Positions 18,295 to 29,800 of a DNA stretch of 64,000 nt are shown one piece after another. The stretch is from an uncultured Bacteroidales bacterium (GTDB lineage: Bacteria; Bacteroidota; Bacteroidia; Bacteroidales; UBA11471). The position numbers and the translations under genes are program-made. The notes under the pieces are model-generated. The model was not told where the DNA came from. It saw nothing but the letters and a program-made list of their open reading frames with translations, and did no database searches. Positions within the stretch are counted from its first letter, which is position 1, and each line of letters starts with the position of its first letter. The stretch lies in the NCBI GenBank assembly GCA_944325415.1, contig CALUZW010000001.1:1-64000 (forward strand), written 5' to 3'.

Positions 18295-19935
18295 ATGAAA
18301 CATAAAATTTTATATTTGTGCGTAGCTGTGGCGGCGATGTTCTCGTCGTGTGGCGACGATCTCGAAAATTCGACCTTCACGATTTCCGAGGAAGTCCCTG
18401 CCGCCACTTGGTTGCAAGAGAACGGATATACCCAGTGGGTGGCCCTTCTCAACCACACCAATATGTTCAGTACCATCAACCTCAATGTGGGAGACTACAC
18501 GCTGTTTGTGCCCGACAACGAGGCTGTAAACAAATATCTCGCAGCCAACGGTTACGGTTCGGTGCAGGATATCGACCCCGCTTATGGTCAATACCTGGTG
18601 AAATACCACACCATCTCCGGTAACCAATACAGTCAAGTCGATTTCACTAACGACGTGTTGCCCGATACCACCGCTACCGGTGACCGTCTCTCGGTTACCT
18701 TCAACGAAAACGGCGACTACTTCGTCAACGAAGAAGCCAAAATCACCTCGTTCGATATCACGACGACCAATGCTACCGTGTTTATCATGGATGGCGTGCT
18801 CACCCCTATTACCGAGTATATTTATGATCGTCTCGAAGAAAACGAAGATTGGAGCCTCTTCAAGGAGTTGCTCGACGCTACCGGTCTTGCCTCCCTCGTG
18901 TCGTCTACCGCAGGGCGCGCAGCCACCTACACCTGCCTTGTGGTGCCCAATAGCGTCTTTAACGAAGCTGCCATTAGCAGTCTTGCAGTTTTGGCCGACA
19001 CACTCGATGCCGGGCAGAATACCGCAGCATGGAAAGAAACCGAAAACCCCATGTACCGTTATGCAGCTTATCATTTGATTTCGTCGTCACATGCTACCGG
19101 TAGCATCGTTGTTGCCGATACCGCTTCGTCGACCAGTGCCGCTAATGTGCTTGCAACGCTTGCCGAAGCCTCCTATATCGAATTCCAGGATATTGATGGG
19201 AAACTCTACATCAACTATGATACTCTCACCCATACGGGTGCTACTTGGGGAGAGGTGACCGACCTCGTGTGCCGCAACGGTGTAATGCATGAAGTATCTA
19301 CCCCGCTTTACATCAAAGCCCCGACCAATGTGCCCACGACTACTTTCGAGTTGACCGATTACGCGATTCTTGAAACAGAAATTTCGGAATACCGTCTCGG
19401 CTCGCTTACCGCTGAGTATGTCGAAGACCTTCTGTCTTTGCGTGAGAAGTACGGTGCGAATTTCTGCTATGACTGGACCAGTGTCTTGTCGCCCAGTGGC
19501 AGCAATTGCGTATCGTATTACGTAGGAACCCAGACCGATACCGTAGGTCTCTACTTCACCAACCACGACGCCCTCATGCTCGACCTTGGACAGTATGGTT
19601 ACATCGATATGCAGACCCCGAGCCTCGTGGCCGACTCTACCACCTATACGGTAGGTCTCAGCTTCTACAACACGGCAGCCTCTTCGGCATCGGGACGTAT
19701 CACCATCTACATCGATGATCAGAAAGTGGGTTCTATCACCACGAAGGGTGGTTCGGCTCCTAAACGTTTCGATGAGGCCCCTGATGAATGGGTCGTTAAG
19801 CCTGACGTCTCGACGAAAGAAGGTATCGTAGGCGAAATCACTTTCCCCACAACCGGCCGCCATACGTTACGCATTGAAGATAACGAAGGTTCTACGTTAT
19901 ACCTCGATTATGTTCTGTTCACTCCTAAAAAATAA
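18295..19935 (+). CDS. Fasciclin-domain surface lipoprotein (546 aa) with C-terminal beta-sandwich
   Basis: ATG 18295 starts the lipoprotein signal MKHKILYLCVAVAAMFSSC; an in-frame ATG at 18283 adds four residues. CGDDLE after the lipobox is acidic, as in Bacteroidota surface-export signals. A FAS1 unit at about 45-125 shows YTLFVPDNEAVNKYL and YLVKYHTIS; a second at about 180-340 is weaker (TYTCLVVPNSVFNE). The last 160 residues form a beta-rich domain ending GRHTLRIEDNEG and LYLDYVLFTP, which looks like a carbohydrate-binding sandwich. Two such genes lie between SusD1 and SusC2. A glycan-binding SusE/F-like role is inferred. Confidence 0.72.
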   Translation: MKHKILYLCVAVAAMFSSCGDDLENSTFTISEEVPAATWLQENGYTQWVALLNHTNMFSTINLNVGDYTLFVPDNEAVNKYLAANGYGSVQDIDPAYGQYLVKYHTISGNQYSQVDFTNDVLPDTTATGDRLSVTFNENGDYFVNEEAKITSFDITTTNATVFIMDGVLTPITEYIYDRLEENEDWSLFKELLDATGLASLVSSTAGRAATYTCLVVPNSVFNEAAISSLAVLADTLDAGQNTAAWKETENPMYRYAAYHLISSSHATGSIVVADTASSTSAANVLATLAEASYIEFQDIDGKLYINYDTLTHTGATWGEVTDLVCRNGVMHEVSTPLYIKAPTNVPTTTFELTDYAILETEISEYRLGSLTAEYVEDLLSLREKYGANFCYDWTSVLSPSGSNCVSYYVGTQTDTVGLYFTNHDALMLDLGQYGYIDMQTPSLVADSTTYTVGLSFYNTAASSASGRITIYIDDQKVGSITTKGGSAPKRFDEAPDEWVVKPDVSTKEGIVGEITFPTTGRHTLRIEDNEGSTLYLDYVLFTPKK

Positions 19936-19940
19936 AAGCA

Positions 19941-21806
19941 ATGAGAATTATGAAAAAAACAGCATTCATTCTTTCGCTTGTCGTTTGCGCTCTTTGGGCT
20001 TGCAACGACAATTGGGATGATTACTATAATGGATCATCTTCCACAGGGAGTGTCGATACGGCTACCACGGTGCTTGACTGCTCCCTCATAGAGTTCTTCC
20101 AGACTCACGACGAATATGCCGAGTTCTATAAGCTCCTTCAAGACGTGGGAGCGATGTCATCGCTCGAAGCCGACCAGGAACTTACGGTTTGGGCTGTCGA
20201 TAACCAAGGCGTGCAAACAGCCATGACCGACGGCTCGTCGCTGGTAGATTTGAACCTCGATACCACCCGTGTGTTGTATCATGTCAACTATCTCTCGTTC
20301 AACCGCAACCAGTTCAAAGACGGCGCCCGCCTCAAAACGCTCAACGGCATCTACATTCAGATTGCCGTCGACGAGCAGGGCGAGATATATGCCAACGACG
20401 CCAAAGTGGTGAAAACTTACCGCATGAACAACGGCGTGGTGCATGTCATCGACCACATGATGTCGGCTCGTATGAACCTCTATGCCTACATCGAGCAACT
20501 TTCCGATGAGTATAGTATGTATCGCGATTCGATTATCCTGAAAGCCAGTGTTAAGCAATTCTCGCCTGAGAGTTCTACTCCTATCGGTGTCGATATGACA
20601 GGTAACACCATCTACGATTCAGTGTTCGTTATCTACAATCCCTTGTTCGATACGGTACGGATTAATTCCGAGTTCCAGCAATTCACCTGCTTCGTCCCCA
20701 GTGATGAAGTTATCCGTGACTGTTATCGCAAGATGAACGAGACTTGTCAGGCTATTGGTCGCCAGTTGGCCGAAAATCCGCCTTACTCGGAATATCCCTA
20801 TTTGGGCTCGGCCGAACTTTCGCTGGCCAATGAGTGGATAAAGAGAGCTTCCATTTACAACGGGACCCTTTCGGCCGAAGAGGCTTCGCAGGCCGATATT
20901 TACTCCGCTTATAACAAACAGTGGAAAAATACCGATAAAGACGGCAATGCCGTGCAGGTCATAGATACCGAAAATCCCGTGGAACTCTCCAACGGACGTG
21001 TTTACATGATACAAGACCTGAAAATCCCTAATAACGTAATCATTACCCGTCTGAAACAGTTCCTCTACCACTATGGTAAGATTGCTTCGGCCGACACGAC
21101 GAACCTCTACTTCTGTATCCGCGGCGAAGTGCCCGACGGCTTAGGTCCCTCTCGCCAAGATGAAGTGCCTTCGCTTGTGGTACAAGCCGGTTATGATTCT
21201 CCCGCATGGGCCGAACACGGACCTTATTCGCACTTCGAAGAGAATGACGAAGGTAATCCTTGTTATGTTGTTCTCCACATTCCCAAAGACGAAGAAAGTA
21301 CCGATCCTTTCACGCTTTCGTTCACCCCGCTGAATCCCACCGGTATGAGTTCGGTGCAACAATACCTGATTCCTGCCGGTGAATATAACCTCCACTTGGG
21401 CAACCAGGCATCGGGCGCCGGTGTGGGTAATGTCTATTTCGCAACGGCCGAGCTCGGCGAAAACGGTTATCCCTATTTCGACCCCAACGATCCCTACTTT
21501 GCCACAGCCCCGGCAAGCAACGATTGCGATGTTGCCCTTAAAGGCGTCGGTTATACCCTCGTCGGTTCCAACATCAACTTCTCGCTCGCTTCGCCGTGGA
21601 ACTACGACCGACGCGGTGGTGGTGGTATGGCACAGTACTCAAGTGGTAACTCCCGCTGGAACGAGAATGGTGGTCTGGTAGGTCCAGTTACCGTCGAAGG
21701 TGAACCCGGCACCATGCAATCGGTCCGCATCAAGATAGTCCTTACCAGCGGTACCCGCATGCGTTTCTTCCACTGGTGCCTCGTTCCTACCGAGAATAAT
21801 TATTGA
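19941..21806 (+). CDS. Fasciclin-domain surface lipoprotein (621 aa)
   Basis: Starts five bases after the previous gene; ATG 19950 (MKKTAFILS) is an alternative start. The lipobox LWACNDNWDDYYNG is followed by acidic residues. A FAS1-like unit lies at residues about 48-175, with ELTVWAVDNQGVQTAM in place of the usual FAPTN segment, and a second weaker one at about 180-360. The C-terminal 250 residues are beta-rich with LGNQASGAGVGNVYFATAEL and a closing SVRIKIVLTSGTRMRFFHWCLVP. Its domain plan parallels the gene before it, but the two are quite different in sequence. A ligand-binding surface role is inferred from the locus. Confidence 0.7.
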   Translation: MRIMKKTAFILSLVVCALWACNDNWDDYYNGSSSTGSVDTATTVLDCSLIEFFQTHDEYAEFYKLLQDVGAMSSLEADQELTVWAVDNQGVQTAMTDGSSLVDLNLDTTRVLYHVNYLSFNRNQFKDGARLKTLNGIYIQIAVDEQGEIYANDAKVVKTYRMNNGVVHVIDHMMSARMNLYAYIEQLSDEYSMYRDSIILKASVKQFSPESSTPIGVDMTGNTIYDSVFVIYNPLFDTVRINSEFQQFTCFVPSDEVIRDCYRKMNETCQAIGRQLAENPPYSEYPYLGSAELSLANEWIKRASIYNGTLSAEEASQADIYSAYNKQWKNTDKDGNAVQVIDTENPVELSNGRVYMIQDLKIPNNVIITRLKQFLYHYGKIASADTTNLYFCIRGEVPDGLGPSRQDEVPSLVVQAGYDSPAWAEHGPYSHFEENDEGNPCYVVLHIPKDEESTDPFTLSFTPLNPTGMSSVQQYLIPAGEYNLHLGNQASGAGVGNVYFATAELGENGYPYFDPNDPYFATAPASNDCDVALKGVGYTLVGSNINFSLASPWNYDRRGGGGMAQYSSGNSRWNENGGLVGPVTVEGEPGTMQSVRIKIVLTSGTRMRFFHWCLVPTENNY

Positions 21807-21826
21807 TATCAAACACACAATACGAT

Positions 21827-24800
21827 ATGAAAAAACTTAGAAACATATTTCTGCTCCTGTTGATTGCCGCGGTGTCGCTGCCCGCAGTCGCTCAGCGCAC
21901 TTACACAATCACAGGTACGGTGGTAGACCCCTATGACGGGTCTCCCATCGAAGGGGCCGTTGTTTCGGCTACTAATTTGGGACAATCGGTCACGACAGAC
22001 GCCAACGGTACGTTTAAGGCCGAGCTTTCAAGCCTTAAAGGAGAATTGAATGTTTGGTATCCCGGTTATTACACCAAGGTGATTCCCGTGAACGGACGTA
22101 CCTCTTTCTCGGTGATACTTATTCCCGAGAACAAATATGGTTACACCGACTATGTACTCACGCCCAATACCGTTACTCCCGGTCAGGACAAAAACACGAA
22201 TACCTATTCTCGTCAAAGCAAGGACTTCACGGCTTCTACCGTTGATGTAGAGAAGACGTTTACCAATATTCCCGGTCTCTATGTAGCCGAGAAGAGCGGT
22301 ATGCCCGGCGAAGGCTCCTTTTTCCAGATTCGCGGTAACCGCACGGCCAATGCCGACGGTATGCCCCTTATCGTCCTCAACGGTCAGCCCTATTTCGGAA
22401 GCACCGACATTTCAGGAGTTGTGAACGGCTATTCGACCAGTTTGTTCAGCGCACTCAATGCGCAGGATATTGCCAGTGTTTCGGTTCTTAAAGGTGCCGA
22501 TGCTGCCAAGTATGGTTCTTTGGCTGCCAACGGCGTCATCGCCATTGAGACCGAACGAGCCATTGACCTCGATACCCGGGTCGAATTTATCGGCCAGTAC
22601 GGTGTAGACCTCAACCAGTCGAAACTTCCCACCCTCAGTGTCAAGGACTATAAGAATTATGTATCGATGCTCGGTCTTACCGACGGAAACTACGAAGACA
22701 TGGACGACCTGCTCGTGGACTTCCCTTATCTCTCGCAAGACCCCTCGGTCTATGTCAATCCCTATCTCTATACCAATAATACCGATTGGCAGGACGAGAT
22801 TTATTCGCCGGGTTTTGTTACCGACAATACCTTGAAAATCAAAGGTGGTGATGCTATTGCCAAGTATGACCTTTCGATTGGTTACAAACGTAAGGAAGGA
22901 CAGGTGAAAAATACCGATTACAACCGTTATTATGCTCGTTTGAACTCTGATATCAACCTGAGCCGTAACTTGGTATTCACCTCTTCGCTCTCCTTGGCAT
23001 ACATCAACAGCAACTTGCAGGAACAGGGTCTTTCTCTTGAAACCAACCCTCTGCTTGCTGCGCTGCGAAAGGCTCCTTTGCTTTCGCCCTATGCTATTGA
23101 CGACGATGGAAAAGTCTTGCCTGAATATGCTCCCGTGCGTAATGATACCGGGCTTGTTGTTACCAACAATGCTGTTTCAAACCCCCTCTCTCTCGTTGAC
23201 AATGTGCGTGCCAAAAACACCATCTATGATGTACAGGCTCTTTTCGGTCTCAATGGCAAAATCAAAGAACATTGGACACTTGGCGTAACAGCCGGCCTTT
23301 ACTATTACAAGAAAAACGAGTCCGTATTTATTCCCGGTGTGACAGAGCAAAGTATCATGCCCTTGCAAGATGGTTTGGCTGAGAATACTTCGCGTGATGG
23401 CGAAACCGAGTTGCGTAACTTCTATTTTGCAGCTCGTGCCGGTTACGATCAGACATTCTCGGGTATGCACAACCTCAAAGGGTCGATCGGCGTACAGTCG
23501 GCCATCAACAGTTCTGAGTATGATTATGCACAAGGTATCAACTCGGCCAACGACTATTATTACTTGCTGGGTAATACCAGCTCGAATGTGGGCCGTGTCG
23601 TATCGGGTTATATGGACAAGTTTAATTGGGTAAATATCAATGCCAACGTTAACTATACCTACAACCACTTGGTAGGTGTGGGCGTGACATTGGCTTCGGA
23701 CTATGCCTCGTCGTTTGGAAACGACGCCCCGGCCATGGCCGTGTTCCCCTCGGTCAATGCTGCATTCTATGCCAAGAATGCTCCCGGCGTGCGTGATGTA
23801 GACTTCATCAACCAATTGACCCTCCGTGCCGAGTATGTGACCACCGGTAATAGCCGCTTCTCGTCAAGTCTCAGCAAATATGCCTATTCACAATCGTCCT
23901 TCCGTGCCCTCTCTGGTCTTGTACGTGCCGGTATCGCCAATACCGACCTCAAATGGGAAACCGATCGTACGTTCGACGTAGGTGTTGATTTCTCCATGTG
24001 GAACAACCGCATCGATGCTTCGATCGATTACTACAATGGCAATACCAGCGACGTGATCATGTTGCGTGGCATCTCTTCGGTATTCGGAACCAGTTCGATG
24101 TATGACAACATCGGTACGCTGAAAAATGAAGGTGTTGAAGTGGGATTCCAATTTGCACCCGTTTATACCAAGAATTTCCAGTGGTACATCGGTGCAACGC
24201 TTGCCCATAACAAAAACCGCCTTACTTCGCTCGACGGCAATGCCAACATCATCACTGAGATGAGCGACGGCTCCGCTATCATTTCCGAAGTAGGCCAACC
24301 TTTGTACAGTTTCTACGGTTATGAGACAGCCGGCGTATTTGCTACTGATGAAGAAGCCGCAGCTGCCAACCTTAAAACTCCGGGTGGTGTGGCTTTTGGC
24401 GCAGGTGATATGCATTTTGTAGACCAAGATGGAAATGGTATCATTGACGAGAAAGACCGTGTAAACCTCGGTAGTGCAGATCCCAACATCTACGGAAGCA
24501 TCTATACCACGTTGCGCTATAAAAACTTTGAGCTCTCGGTTAACTTCGGATATAGCCAGGGCAACAAGGCCTACAATGCTGTTCGCCGCATTGGTGAGAG
24601 TATGAGTGACTATGGTAACCAACTCTCTTCGGCCAACCGTCGTTGGCAAAGCAACGGTGACGTGACGTCCATACCGAAAGCCACTTATGGCGACCCGATG
24701 GAAAACAATCGCTTCTCCGACCGCTGGATCGAAGATGCCTCTTACCTCAAACTTAAAGAAATTTATGTAAGCTATAAATTCAATTTCCTGAGAGGTACCA

Positions 24801-24958
24801 CTATCTTTGCTTCGGCCGAGAATGTCTGCACATTTACTAAGTATCTGGGCCTTGACCCCGAAACTTATTATTCTTATGACTCCTCGATGCGCGGATTTGA
24901 TTATGGAAAAATCTCTCTGCCGCGTTCATTCAAAGTCGGTGTTAAGCTCGAATTCTAA
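21827..24958 (+). CDS. SusC/RagA-family TonB-dependent outer-membrane transporter 2
   Basis: 1043 residues from ATG 21827, 20 bp after the stop of the fasciclin gene. Signal peptide (MKKLRNIFLLLLIAAVSLPA), regulatory-like domain (about 25-110, TYTITGTVVDPYDGSPIEGAVV), plug (about 140-245, GSFFQIRGNRTANADGMPLIV and SLAANGVIAIET), and barrel ending SFKVGVKLEF. It is one of two SusC genes in the locus and is clearly diverged from the first, which suggests uptake of a different pectin fragment. Paired with the SusD gene 21 bp downstream. Confidence 0.95.
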   Translation: MKKLRNIFLLLLIAAVSLPAVAQRTYTITGTVVDPYDGSPIEGAVVSATNLGQSVTTDANGTFKAELSSLKGELNVWYPGYYTKVIPVNGRTSFSVILIPENKYGYTDYVLTPNTVTPGQDKNTNTYSRQSKDFTASTVDVEKTFTNIPGLYVAEKSGMPGEGSFFQIRGNRTANADGMPLIVLNGQPYFGSTDISGVVNGYSTSLFSALNAQDIASVSVLKGADAAKYGSLAANGVIAIETERAIDLDTRVEFIGQYGVDLNQSKLPTLSVKDYKNYVSMLGLTDGNYEDMDDLLVDFPYLSQDPSVYVNPYLYTNNTDWQDEIYSPGFVTDNTLKIKGGDAIAKYDLSIGYKRKEGQVKNTDYNRYYARLNSDINLSRNLVFTSSLSLAYINSNLQEQGLSLETNPLLAALRKAPLLSPYAIDDDGKVLPEYAPVRNDTGLVVTNNAVSNPLSLVDNVRAKNTIYDVQALFGLNGKIKEHWTLGVTAGLYYYKKNESVFIPGVTEQSIMPLQDGLAENTSRDGETELRNFYFAARAGYDQTFSGMHNLKGSIGVQSAINSSEYDYAQGINSANDYYYLLGNTSSNVGRVVSGYMDKFNWVNINANVNYTYNHLVGVGVTLASDYASSFGNDAPAMAVFPSVNAAFYAKNAPGVRDVDFINQLTLRAEYVTTGNSRFSSSLSKYAYSQSSFRALSGLVRAGIANTDLKWETDRTFDVGVDFSMWNNRIDASIDYYNGNTSDVIMLRGISSVFGTSSMYDNIGTLKNEGVEVGFQFAPVYTKNFQWYIGATLAHNKNRLTSLDGNANIITEMSDGSAIISEVGQPLYSFYGYETAGVFATDEEAAAANLKTPGGVAFGAGDMHFVDQDGNGIIDEKDRVNLGSADPNIYGSIYTTLRYKNFELSVNFGYSQGNKAYNAVRRIGESMSDYGNQLSSANRRWQSNGDVTSIPKATYGDPMENNRFSDRWIEDASYLKLKEIYVSYKFNFLRGTTIFASAENVCTFTKYLGLDPETYYSYDSSMRGFDYGKISLPRSFKVGVKLEF

Positions 24959-24979
24959 CCCCTAAGTGAATTTAAGATT

Positions 24980-26752
24980 ATGAAAAATATCATCAACAAA
25001 TTTACAGCTGCAATTGTCGCCTCGCTTCTTATGGTATCGTGTACCGACGATACCACCGACGTGCTCGACGAAAGCACATATCCCCAGACCATATCCGAGC
25101 TTTATGCCGGCTTGTGGGGCTGTGCCTCAACGGTAGCCGATGTAGCTGACCAAGCCTTGATTATCGAGGCTCTCCGCGGCAATTTGGCCCAACCCACCTC
25201 GAATGCCGGTACCGAATTGTGGGATATCTATGAATATCGTGACCTCAACGGCAATTCGATTGTCGACCCTGCCGGTTATTACCGCATTATCATGAATGTT
25301 AATGATTATGTGGCACATGTCAATGACTTCCGACAGGAAAACTCCACCGCCCTCAACTTTGAGGAGATGTATGGTGTTACCTTCGATATGTATATCTCTA
25401 CGGCTATTCGTTACAAAGTCTGGGCTTACCTGATGCTTGGAAAAATCTATGGCGAAGCCGTGTATTTCGATGATCCCTTGAAAGAGTATCAAGATATAGA
25501 GAAATATCCGACTCTTAACTTTGAGCAAATCATCGAAAAGTGCTTGCAACTGATGACTACAGGTATGTATGGTGTTGACGGTATGCAAATGACTCGTTGG
25601 AGAAACTTCCTTTTCCCCTCTACTACCGGAGAAGAAGAAGGTCTGATGCGTTATGACCGCTACCAGTTCACTCCTAATACCCTCTTGGCTGAACTCTATT
25701 TGTGGAAAGCTTCGTTATCGCCGAATCTCAATGATTATAAACAGGCTGCTATCTGTGCAATGACCGAAATCACCAGTGGTGGTTATACCTCCGGCGCAGA
25801 AAATTACTTGATGTGCTTGCGTGGTGCCTACGGCTCAAACTTTAAAAATGCCGTACACACCTACTATCGTTGGGAAAATGTCACCATGGCCTCGTATAAC
25901 CCCCGTGTAGGCGATTCGAACCGTCTTGAAGACTATGCTTCGAATGTTGAGCCTTATAGCTATTATGTTATGCCCACACCCGATGCGAGAGCTCGTTTCG
26001 ATACCACTTATATCGCCAACAGTGACCAGCAATACCGCGATAACCGTGGACTCTCGAGAACATACTCCGAAGCAACTCCTGGTCAGTATGTCTTGACCAA
26101 GTGGATAAATGGTTCCTCGCAAACGACAGAAACCATTATCTCTCTTTATCGAGCATCGAACCTGCATCTTATGCTTTGTGAGGCATTGTCGGGTGTAGCC
26201 TATTTTACCGAAGATGAAACCCAACACCATGCTCTAATCGAAGCTGCCTTGGCTCTTATCAACGGTGGTATAGGTTCTTATTGGAACGCTGCAACCGGTG
26301 CTTATACTGAAGGTTCTTGTTTCGATATCCTTTATGACATATTCGGCATGGGCAGCACGTCGACCCCCTATTTGGCTAATTTGTATCGTGGCCTTACTCA
26401 TGAGTTGAGTGCTTCGCAATACATCAACCGAGGTGTGCGTGGCCGTGTAGATATGCTCTATGTAGGCGACAGCATTCTGGTAAAAGACGAGACGACCAAT
26501 GAATACCTCAATACTCCTGAACAGCAATGCTGGAAACTTGACTCGCTTATTGCCGAGGAAAACTTCTTTGAACTTTCGGGTGAAGGTCATGTCATGTTTA
26601 CGATGAACCGTATCAAACGGGCCAGCGCTCAGAAGTTTGCCAACCACAATGATTTCTTCATCGATTGGATGGCCGGTGGCCGTGCAGTAGCAGCCAGTGC
26701 TTTGTCCAGCGACGATGGGTGGTTTATTAAGTATGACTTGAAGGCTAATTAA
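24980..26752 (+). CDS. SusD/RagB-family surface glycan-binding lipoprotein 2
   Basis: 590 residues, lipobox LLMVSCTDDTTDVLDES with an acidic tail. Helical SusD features include YISTAIRYKVWAYLMLGKIYGEAV (in two parts, YISTAIRYKVWAY and LMLGKIYGEAV, about 135-160) and TLLAELYLWKASL (about 233-245). It is more divergent than SusD1 and longer than average. It ends the SusC2/SusD2 unit; a terminator follows within 30 bp. Confidence 0.9.
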   Translation: MKNIINKFTAAIVASLLMVSCTDDTTDVLDESTYPQTISELYAGLWGCASTVADVADQALIIEALRGNLAQPTSNAGTELWDIYEYRDLNGNSIVDPAGYYRIIMNVNDYVAHVNDFRQENSTALNFEEMYGVTFDMYISTAIRYKVWAYLMLGKIYGEAVYFDDPLKEYQDIEKYPTLNFEQIIEKCLQLMTTGMYGVDGMQMTRWRNFLFPSTTGEEEGLMRYDRYQFTPNTLLAELYLWKASLSPNLNDYKQAAICAMTEITSGGYTSGAENYLMCLRGAYGSNFKNAVHTYYRWENVTMASYNPRVGDSNRLEDYASNVEPYSYYVMPTPDARARFDTTYIANSDQQYRDNRGLSRTYSEATPGQYVLTKWINGSSQTTETIISLYRASNLHLMLCEALSGVAYFTEDETQHHALIEAALALINGGIGSYWNAATGAYTEGSCFDILYDIFGMGSTSTPYLANLYRGLTHELSASQYINRGVRGRVDMLYVGDSILVKDETTNEYLNTPEQQCWKLDSLIAEENFFELSGEGHVMFTMNRIKRASAQKFANHNDFFIDWMAGGRAVAASALSSDDGWFIKYDLKAN

Positions 26753-26778
26753 ATGTCAGTTATCCTCATCTAAGTACG

Positions 26779-26824
26779 GTGACCGAAGCAAGAATACGCT
26801 TGTTTCGGTCACTTGTGTTTTTTT
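26779..26824 (+). terminator. Intrinsic terminator after SusD2
   Basis: A 14-bp stem with one G-U pair (26779-26792 with 26799-26812), 6-base loop AATACG, then a T-rich tail TTGTGTTTTTTT. It separates SusD2 from the DUF4450-type glycosidase. Confidence 0.85.
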
Positions 26825-26851
26825 GAAGTTCCAATAACTTTTTTTGACATT

Positions 26852-29800
26852 ATGCAGATACCCCGATTATTCTTAACATTCTTGCTTTCCGTGGCCTGTT
26901 TTGTGCCGACGCAAGCACAATTGTTTACCTCTTCCGATTCGAAGCGGACAGCTCCCGGTCAGAGCCGTATGCTCCGTTATCAACCCGACGGAGAGGACTT
27001 TGTTATCGTCAATGGGAATCGCCGGTTTACCCGTGCCCTATATGGTGGCAATACCGGTTTCCGCCTCGAAACGAGCGATGTTCCCGAGTTTGCCCTCTAT
27101 ATGCCCCGTATGGGAGGAAACCTCACACTCGGTGTCGTTGTCGACGGGAAAAGCCTGTGGCTCAACGATGCCGATCGCATCGAGTCCCGTTACCGTGCCG
27201 GTAGCCGCATCTATACCATAACCGACTCGCTGTTGGGAAAAGGTTCTCTGGTTATTACGGCGCTGGCTCTTTATGAAGCCGATGGTATGATACTCCGTGT
27301 CGAGGGACGCAAGTTGCCCGCCGGTACAGAACTGGTATGGTGTTACGGTGGAGCAAATAACAAACGGTTCAGCCGCGAAGGCGATATGGGTGTTGATGCC
27401 CCTGATTGTTTCGACCTGAAACCCGATTATTGTGTCAACAATATCTACCGGTTGCGTGCCGATGGCTTTGACGTGTGGTACGGAAATTCGCGCGAAGTCA
27501 TACAACAGTATATGGCTGGCGAGAATCCGCAGACCGGGAAAAATCCCGTTTGCCGTCTCACGGCTGTCGTTCCCGATGGTAGCACCCTGGCCATGGGCGA
27601 TGCCACGGCCCGTACCACCCCGGAGACCCTGTTGAAAACTCCCGCATCGGATAAGTATCCGGTTGTGTCGGGACGTATGACAGTGGGTAAGAAATCGTCG
27701 TACATAGCCATATACAACCCCGCGACAGCGCCCGAGACTTGGCATTATGACGACATGAAGGCCTGTTTCGAACGTGCCGACAAGAGCCGTGCCGAGATAG
27801 CATCTACGGTGAAGATTTCTACTCCCGACCCCTATTTCAATACCCTCGGCCCGGCACTGAGTATGGCTGCCGATGGTATCTGGGATTCTTCCTATAAAGT
27901 GTGGATGCATGGTGCCATAGGTTGGCGCATGCCTCTTAACGGTTGGCGGGCTGCCTATACCGGCGACGTCGTAGGTTGGCACGACCGGGCTCGCGACCAC
28001 TTCGACGGATATGCCGCTTCCCAGGTTACCGATGTCGAGCCTGTTATTCTTCATCCGGCGCAGGACAGTGCGCTCAATCTGGCCCGTTCGTTGAAAAAGT
28101 GGGGTACACCCATGTATAGCAACGGCTATATTTGCCGCTATCCCAATCGCAAGAACATCATGCATCACTACGATATGAACCTCTGTTATATCGATGAGTT
28201 GTTGTGGCATTTCAACTGGACCGGCGATATGGACTATGTGCGCCGCATGTGGCCGGTGCTTAAATTACATCTGGCTTGGGAGAAACGGAATTTCGACCCC
28301 GACAACGACGGCCTCTATGATGCCTATTGCTGTATATGGGCCAGCGATGCTCTCCAATACAACAGCGGCGGGGTAACCCACTCTTCGGCCTATAACTATC
28401 GGGCCAACAAGATGGCGGCCGAGATTGCCGAGAAGATAGGAGAGGATCCCACACCCTACCGCCTCGAAGCCGAAAAGATAAAAAAGGCCATCAACGACAA
28501 CCTGTGGCTGGCCGACAAGGGTCGCTGGGCCGAGTTTAAGGATTTCATGGGGCTGAAACGTGTCCACCCCGACGCTGCCCTGTGGACGGTATACCATGCC
28601 ATCGACTCCGACATTCACGACGATTTCCAGTCGTGGCAGGCTACCCGTTATGTCGACACCGAGATACCTCATGTACCCATCATTGCCGAGGGGCTCGACC
28701 GCGACGACTATGCCACGATAGCCACGACGACATGGATGCCCTATATGTGGTCTATCAACAACGTAGCCTTTGCCGAGGTAATGCACACGGCGCTGGCCTA
28801 CTGGCAGAGCGGCCGCAGCGATGAGGCTTTCCATCTTTTCAAAAGTTCCATACTCGATGGCATGTATTTGGGTGGAAGTCCTGGAAATTTCGGTCAGATA
28901 AGTACCTACGACGCTGCCCGTGGAGAGTGTTACCGCGACTTTGGCGACCCTGTGGGTGTCGCTGCCCGCACCCTTGTACAAGGCCTCTTCGGTGTCATTC
29001 CCGATATGATGAACAACCGTGTCGTGCTGCGTCCCGGTTTCCCGTCGGAGTGGGAATCGGCATCGTTCGAGACCTCCGATATTGCCTATGACTTCACCCG
29101 TAAGGGCCTTAAAGATACTTACGAGGTATCTCTCCGTTTCGCCCGTCCTGCCGAGTTGACGCTGCAAGTCAAAGCGCAAAGAGATAAGATTGCCTCGGTA
29201 AAGGTTAACGGCAAGAAGACCTCGTGGCGATTGAAAGAGAACAGTGTAGGGGTTCCGCAAATTGAAATCGTGGCCCAACCTGCGCCGTCGAGCAAGATAG
29301 AGATTACCTGGGCCGGGAAGCCCCTGGTCTGCCCCGAGTATGACTCTCTGGCCGTGGTAGGAGAGGGGTGGCGGTTGTTTGTCCCGCTGAGAGCGCGGCT
29401 GATGAAGGTGCGCGATGCACAGGGTCTGCTCTCGAAAACCCGTTGGGATTCCAACTCTCTCTCGGCGGTAATGCGCAACAATCTTGGCGAACGCACCCTC
29501 TTCCTGGAACTGGCTCAGGGCGATATGACCTGGTGGCAGCCGATACCCGTTACGGTAACGAACCCCGTTACGCTGGCTTCGTCGTCGACCGAGGGGTATG
29601 CGCTCACCTTTGCACTGGCCAATCACACCGACAAGCCCCTTGCGGTTAATTGCGTGGTCAACCCCGGTCGGTACGAATATAGCCAGGCGATAACGATTCC
29701 CGCCCACGGAACATCTGCCGAGATACTGGTTCCGGCCACATGTGCCGAGCCGGGCAGCAACCAAGTGGTGGTGTACGAAAAAGAGCGGGAGATAGCCCGT

